The notes below the pieces were generated by a model. It was not told where the DNA came from and made no database searches. It saw only the letters and a list, made by a program, of their open reading frames with translations. Shown here in pieces: positions 3,378-5,844 of a stretch of 5,844 bases of DNA. The first letter of the stretch is position 1. Each line of letters starts with the position of its first letter. The stretch spans positions 1-5,844 of the forward strand of contig WOYR01000246.1 in NCBI GenBank assembly GCA_011620705.1, written 5' to 3'. The position numbers were made by a program, and so were the translations under genes. The DNA comes from Microbacteriaceae bacterium (GTDB lineage Bacteria > Actinomycetota > Actinomycetes > Actinomycetales > Microbacteriaceae).

Positions 3378-5843
3378 TTGACCATCACGGTCGTGAAGCG
3401 CAACGGCGAGCGCGAGGCGTACGACGCCAACAAGATCAACATCGCGATCGAGCATGCGAGCCAGGGCCTGGACGAGAACATCACCTGGGTCACGCAGATC
3501 GCGAGCGAGTTGGAGCTCACCCTCTTCGACGGCATCACGACCCAGCAGCTCGATGAGGCCGTCATCCAGGTGGCGCTGCAGAACGTCAAGGACGACCCGC
3601 AGTTCGACACCGTCGCCGCTCGCCTGCTGCTCAAGACCATCTACAAGCGCGTGCTCGGCGACTACGAGACCGCCGAGGAGCTGAAGGCGCTGCACCTCGC
3701 GCACTTCCGCTCCACGATCGAGCGGGGGGTGGACGAGCAGCTGTTCGACCCGCGCTTCACCGCGCTCTACGACCTCGAACGCCTGGCAGGCGCCCTGGAG
3801 CCGGATCGGGATGGACTGCTCAAGTACATCTCGGTGGTCACCCTCAACAACCGCTACGGCATCAAGGCCCGCAACGGCGATCCGCTCGAGGTGCCGCAGT
3901 ACTTCTGGATGCGCATCGCCATGGGCCTCGCGCTCAATGAGGCGGACCCCACAGCGGTCGCGCTCGGCTTCTACGAGAAGATGTCGAAGCTCGAGTACAT
4001 CGCGGCCGGCTCCACCCTGGTGAACGCGGGCACCGCGTATCCGCAGCTGTCGAACTGCTTCGTCATGGAGATGCAGGACGACATCGAGAACATCGCCAAG
4101 AGCGTGCGCGACGTGATGTGGCTCACCAAGGGCACCGGCGGCATCGGGCTCTCGGTGACCAAGCTGCGCGCCCAGGGCTCGCCGATCCGCTCCAACAACA
4201 CCACGAGCACCGGGCCGATCCCGTTCATGCACACCATCGACTCCGTGCTGCGCGCGGTCAGCCGCGGCGGCAAGAAGTTCGGCGCCCTCTGCTTCTACAT
4301 GGAGAACTGGCACATGGACTTCCCGGAGTTCCTCGACCTTCGCCAGAACTCCGGCGACCCGTACCGCCGCACCCGCACCGCCAACACCGCGGTCTGGATC
4401 AGCGACGAGTTCATGAAGCGCGTGCAGAACGACGACGACTGGTACCTCTTCGATCCGCTCGAGGTGAGTGATCTCAACGAGTTGTACGGCAAGGCGTTCA
4501 GCGAGCGCTACGCGTTCTATGCCGCCGAGGCCGAGGCCGGGCGGATCAACATGTTCAAGAAGATCGGTGCCCGAGCGCAGTTCAAGGACATCCTGATGTC
4601 GCTGCAGACCACCAGCCACCCCTGGCTGACCTGGAAGGACACGATCAACAACCGCGCCCTCAACAACAACACCGGCACGATCCACCTCAGCAACCTCTGC
4701 ACCGAGATCTGCCTGCCGCAGGACGAGAACAACATCTCGGTCTGCAACCTGGCCTCGATCAACCTGTCGACCCACCTCGCCGTCACTGCGCCTGACGAAT
4801 TCGGGAATGGCGCGCTCGGCTTCGACTGGGCGCGCATCGACGAGAGCGCTCGCAGCGCGGTGCGCCAGCTCGACAACCTGATCGACATCACGGTGTCGTC
4901 GGTGCCGGAGGCCGACCACGCCAACCTCAACAACCGGGCTATCGGGCTGGGCGTGATGGGCTTCACCGACGTGGTGGAGCGCCTCGGCCTCAGCTACGAG
5001 AGCGAGGAGGCGGCCGCACTGATCGACGAGGTCATGGAGCACGTCTCCTACGCCGCCATCGACGAGTCGGCCGATCTGGCCCGCGAGCGGGGCACGTACC
5101 CGAACTTCGAGGGCAGCCGCTGGTCGCAGGGACTCGTCCCCTTCGACTCGATCGCGCTGACCGAGGCCGACCGCGGCACGCCGATCAAAGTCGACCGCAC
5201 CATGCGGCTCGACTGGGACGCACTGCGCGCGAAGGTGAAGGGCGGCATGCGCAACGCGACGCTGATGGCGATCGCGCCCACGGCATCCATCGGTCTGGTC
5301 GCGGGCACGACGCCCGGGCTCGACCCGCAGTTCTCGCAGATCTTCAGCCGCGCGACCAGCAACGGCAAGTTCCTCGAGGTGAACCGCAACCTGGTCGGCG
5401 ATCTGCAGAAGCTCGGCATCTGGGGCGATGTGAAGGAGCAGATCCTGCGCTCGCAGGGCGACATCTCCGGCATCGACGCGATCCCGGATGCCGTCAAGGC
5501 GATCTACAAGACCAGCTTCCAGCTGTCCCCGTACTCCTTCCTCGAGGTGGCCGCGCGCGCGCAGAAGTGGATCGACCAGTCGATCAGCCGCAACATGTAC
5601 CTCGAGACGCGCGACCTCGGCGACATGATGGACATCTACTACGCGGCCTGGGAGCGCGGCGTGAAGACGACGTACTACCTGCACATGAAGCCGCGCCACA
5701 CCGCCGAGCAGTCGACGGTCAGAGTCAACAAGGCGGAGGAGATCGTCGCCGCGGCGTCGGTTCCGGCTGCAGCGGTCCCGGCAGGCTCGACCGCCGGTGC
5801 CGCGGCACCGGCTCGTCGCGGATTCGGAGGGTTGGGAAAGTGA
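3378..5843 (+). CDS. nrdA: Class I ribonucleoside-diphosphate reductase, alpha (large, catalytic) subunit
   Basis: An 821-residue cytosolic enzyme that reduces ribonucleotides to deoxyribonucleotides for DNA synthesis, using a radical delivered by the beta subunit. An ATP-cone (about residues 3-95; K7, E13 and K19 align with the ATP-binding residues of E. coli NrdA) gives overall activity control by ATP/dATP. The 10-stranded barrel follows. Cys227 (SNCF) and Cys456 (SVCN) are the disulfide-forming pair, Asn439-Cys441-Glu443 (NLCTE) is the radical-site triad, PTASIG begins at 634, and Tyr766-Tyr767 (TTYYL) complete the radical relay, which separates it from class II NrdJ. The intact cone and length favour NrdA over NrdE. 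The tail after Tyr767 is 54 residues, Ala/Pro/Val-rich, ending in ARRGFGGLGK, and holds no cysteine, so the usual C-terminal redox pair is missing. The start is TTG with a strong SD. The promoter has NrdR boxes and DnaA-like boxes. The next gene appears to overlap the stop codon. Confidence 0.95.
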   Translation: MTITVVKRNGEREAYDANKINIAIEHASQGLDENITWVTQIASELELTLFDGITTQQLDEAVIQVALQNVKDDPQFDTVAARLLLKTIYKRVLGDYETAEELKALHLAHFRSTIERGVDEQLFDPRFTALYDLERLAGALEPDRDGLLKYISVVTLNNRYGIKARNGDPLEVPQYFWMRIAMGLALNEADPTAVALGFYEKMSKLEYIAAGSTLVNAGTAYPQLSNCFVMEMQDDIENIAKSVRDVMWLTKGTGGIGLSVTKLRAQGSPIRSNNTTSTGPIPFMHTIDSVLRAVSRGGKKFGALCFYMENWHMDFPEFLDLRQNSGDPYRRTRTANTAVWISDEFMKRVQNDDDWYLFDPLEVSDLNELYGKAFSERYAFYAAEAEAGRINMFKKIGARAQFKDILMSLQTTSHPWLTWKDTINNRALNNNTGTIHLSNLCTEICLPQDENNISVCNLASINLSTHLAVTAPDEFGNGALGFDWARIDESARSAVRQLDNLIDITVSSVPEADHANLNNRAIGLGVMGFTDVVERLGLSYESEEAAALIDEVMEHVSYAAIDESADLARERGTYPNFEGSRWSQGLVPFDSIALTEADRGTPIKVDRTMRLDWDALRAKVKGGMRNATLMAIAPTASIGLVAGTTPGLDPQFSQIFSRATSNGKFLEVNRNLVGDLQKLGIWGDVKEQILRSQGDISGIDAIPDAVKAIYKTSFQLSPYSFLEVAARAQKWIDQSISRNMYLETRDLGDMMDIYYAAWERGVKTTYYLHMKPRHTAEQSTVRVNKAEEIVAAASVPAAAVPAGSTAGAAAPARRGFGGLGK

Positions 5844-5844
5844 A
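5826..5844 (+). promoter_or_regulatory. SD and overlapping GTG start of the next gene (probably the RNR beta subunit)
   Basis: GGAGG at 5826-5830 lies nine bases before GTG 5840-5842, which overlaps the TGA stop of nrdA (GTGA overlap). This is the standard layout for translational coupling, and the beta (radical-generating) subunit gene usually follows nrdA. Only this GTG and two further bases are in the window, so the identity is inferred from context; a start slightly further downstream is also possible. Confidence 0.45.

Noticed and set aside
941..3640. Long minus-strand open frame (899 codons) spanning the flavin reductase gene, MFS gene and nrdA start
   Set aside because: It crosses gene boundaries, the inverted repeat and the nrd promoter, and has low-complexity composition; the MFS protein is in another frame of the same strand.
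3201..5699. Long minus-strand open frame (832 codons) antisense to nrdA
   Set aside because: Its composition is dominated by Arg, His, Val, Asp and Glu with no domain-like pattern, as expected for the antisense of a GC-biased gene. The plus strand encodes an unmistakable RNR alpha subunit with all catalytic residues.
1..5844. Mobile elements, CRISPR arrays, tRNA or rRNA genes
   Set aside because: No transposase, integrase, direct-repeat array, cloverleaf or rRNA-like segment could be recognised on either strand.

Overview
The window is a 5.8 kb piece of a high-GC (by eye about two thirds G+C), gene-dense chromosome. Strong G/C third-position bias, leaderless-type promoters of the TAnnnT class, and a mix of SD-led GTG and TTG starts suggest an actinobacterium, most likely Microbacteriaceae (Microbacterium-like). 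That placement is an inference from style and from how the proteins read; no database search was possible.

Layout, left to right. (1) Positions 1-189 are the edge of a leftward region, with a possible minus-strand gene leaving the window and a putative leaderless promoter on each strand. (2) 190-987 (+) encodes an alpha/beta hydrolase with a complete Ser-Asp-His triad. (3) 1085-1654 (+) encodes an NAD(P)H-dependent FMN reductase-family flavoprotein with a clear SD and GTG start; a short dyad in front of it may be an operator. (4) 1655-1773 holds a large perfect inverted repeat between two convergent genes. (5) 1774-3027 (-) encodes a 12-helix-type MFS transporter. (6) 3028-3377 is a 350 bp divergent regulatory region, the richest non-coding part of the window. 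(7) 3378-5843 (+) encodes the large (alpha) subunit of class I ribonucleotide reductase. Its stop codon overlaps an SD-led GTG at the right edge, where the next gene of the operon, presumably the beta subunit, should begin.

The most informative part is the ribonucleotide reductase locus. Its promoter carries two NrdR-box-like sites 33 bp apart (one a perfect 16-bp palindrome, the other covering the likely -10). Just upstream is a cluster of three DnaA-box-like 9-mers within 40 bp. This would couple dNTP synthesis both to nucleotide pools (NrdR) and to replication initiation (DnaA). The leader RNA then has two hairpins ahead of a strong SD and a TTG start. The enzyme has every catalytic residue expected of a class I alpha subunit but no cysteine anywhere after the active site, so the usual C-terminal redox-shuttle cysteine pair is missing.

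The hydrolase, flavin reductase and MFS genes look like ordinary accessory metabolism or detoxification genes, and no shared pathway can be shown from the sequence. I found no tRNA, rRNA, CRISPR, transposase or phage gene. I do not see a wholly new multi-gene system here; the best leads are the composite nrd control region and the cysteine-less RNR tail.
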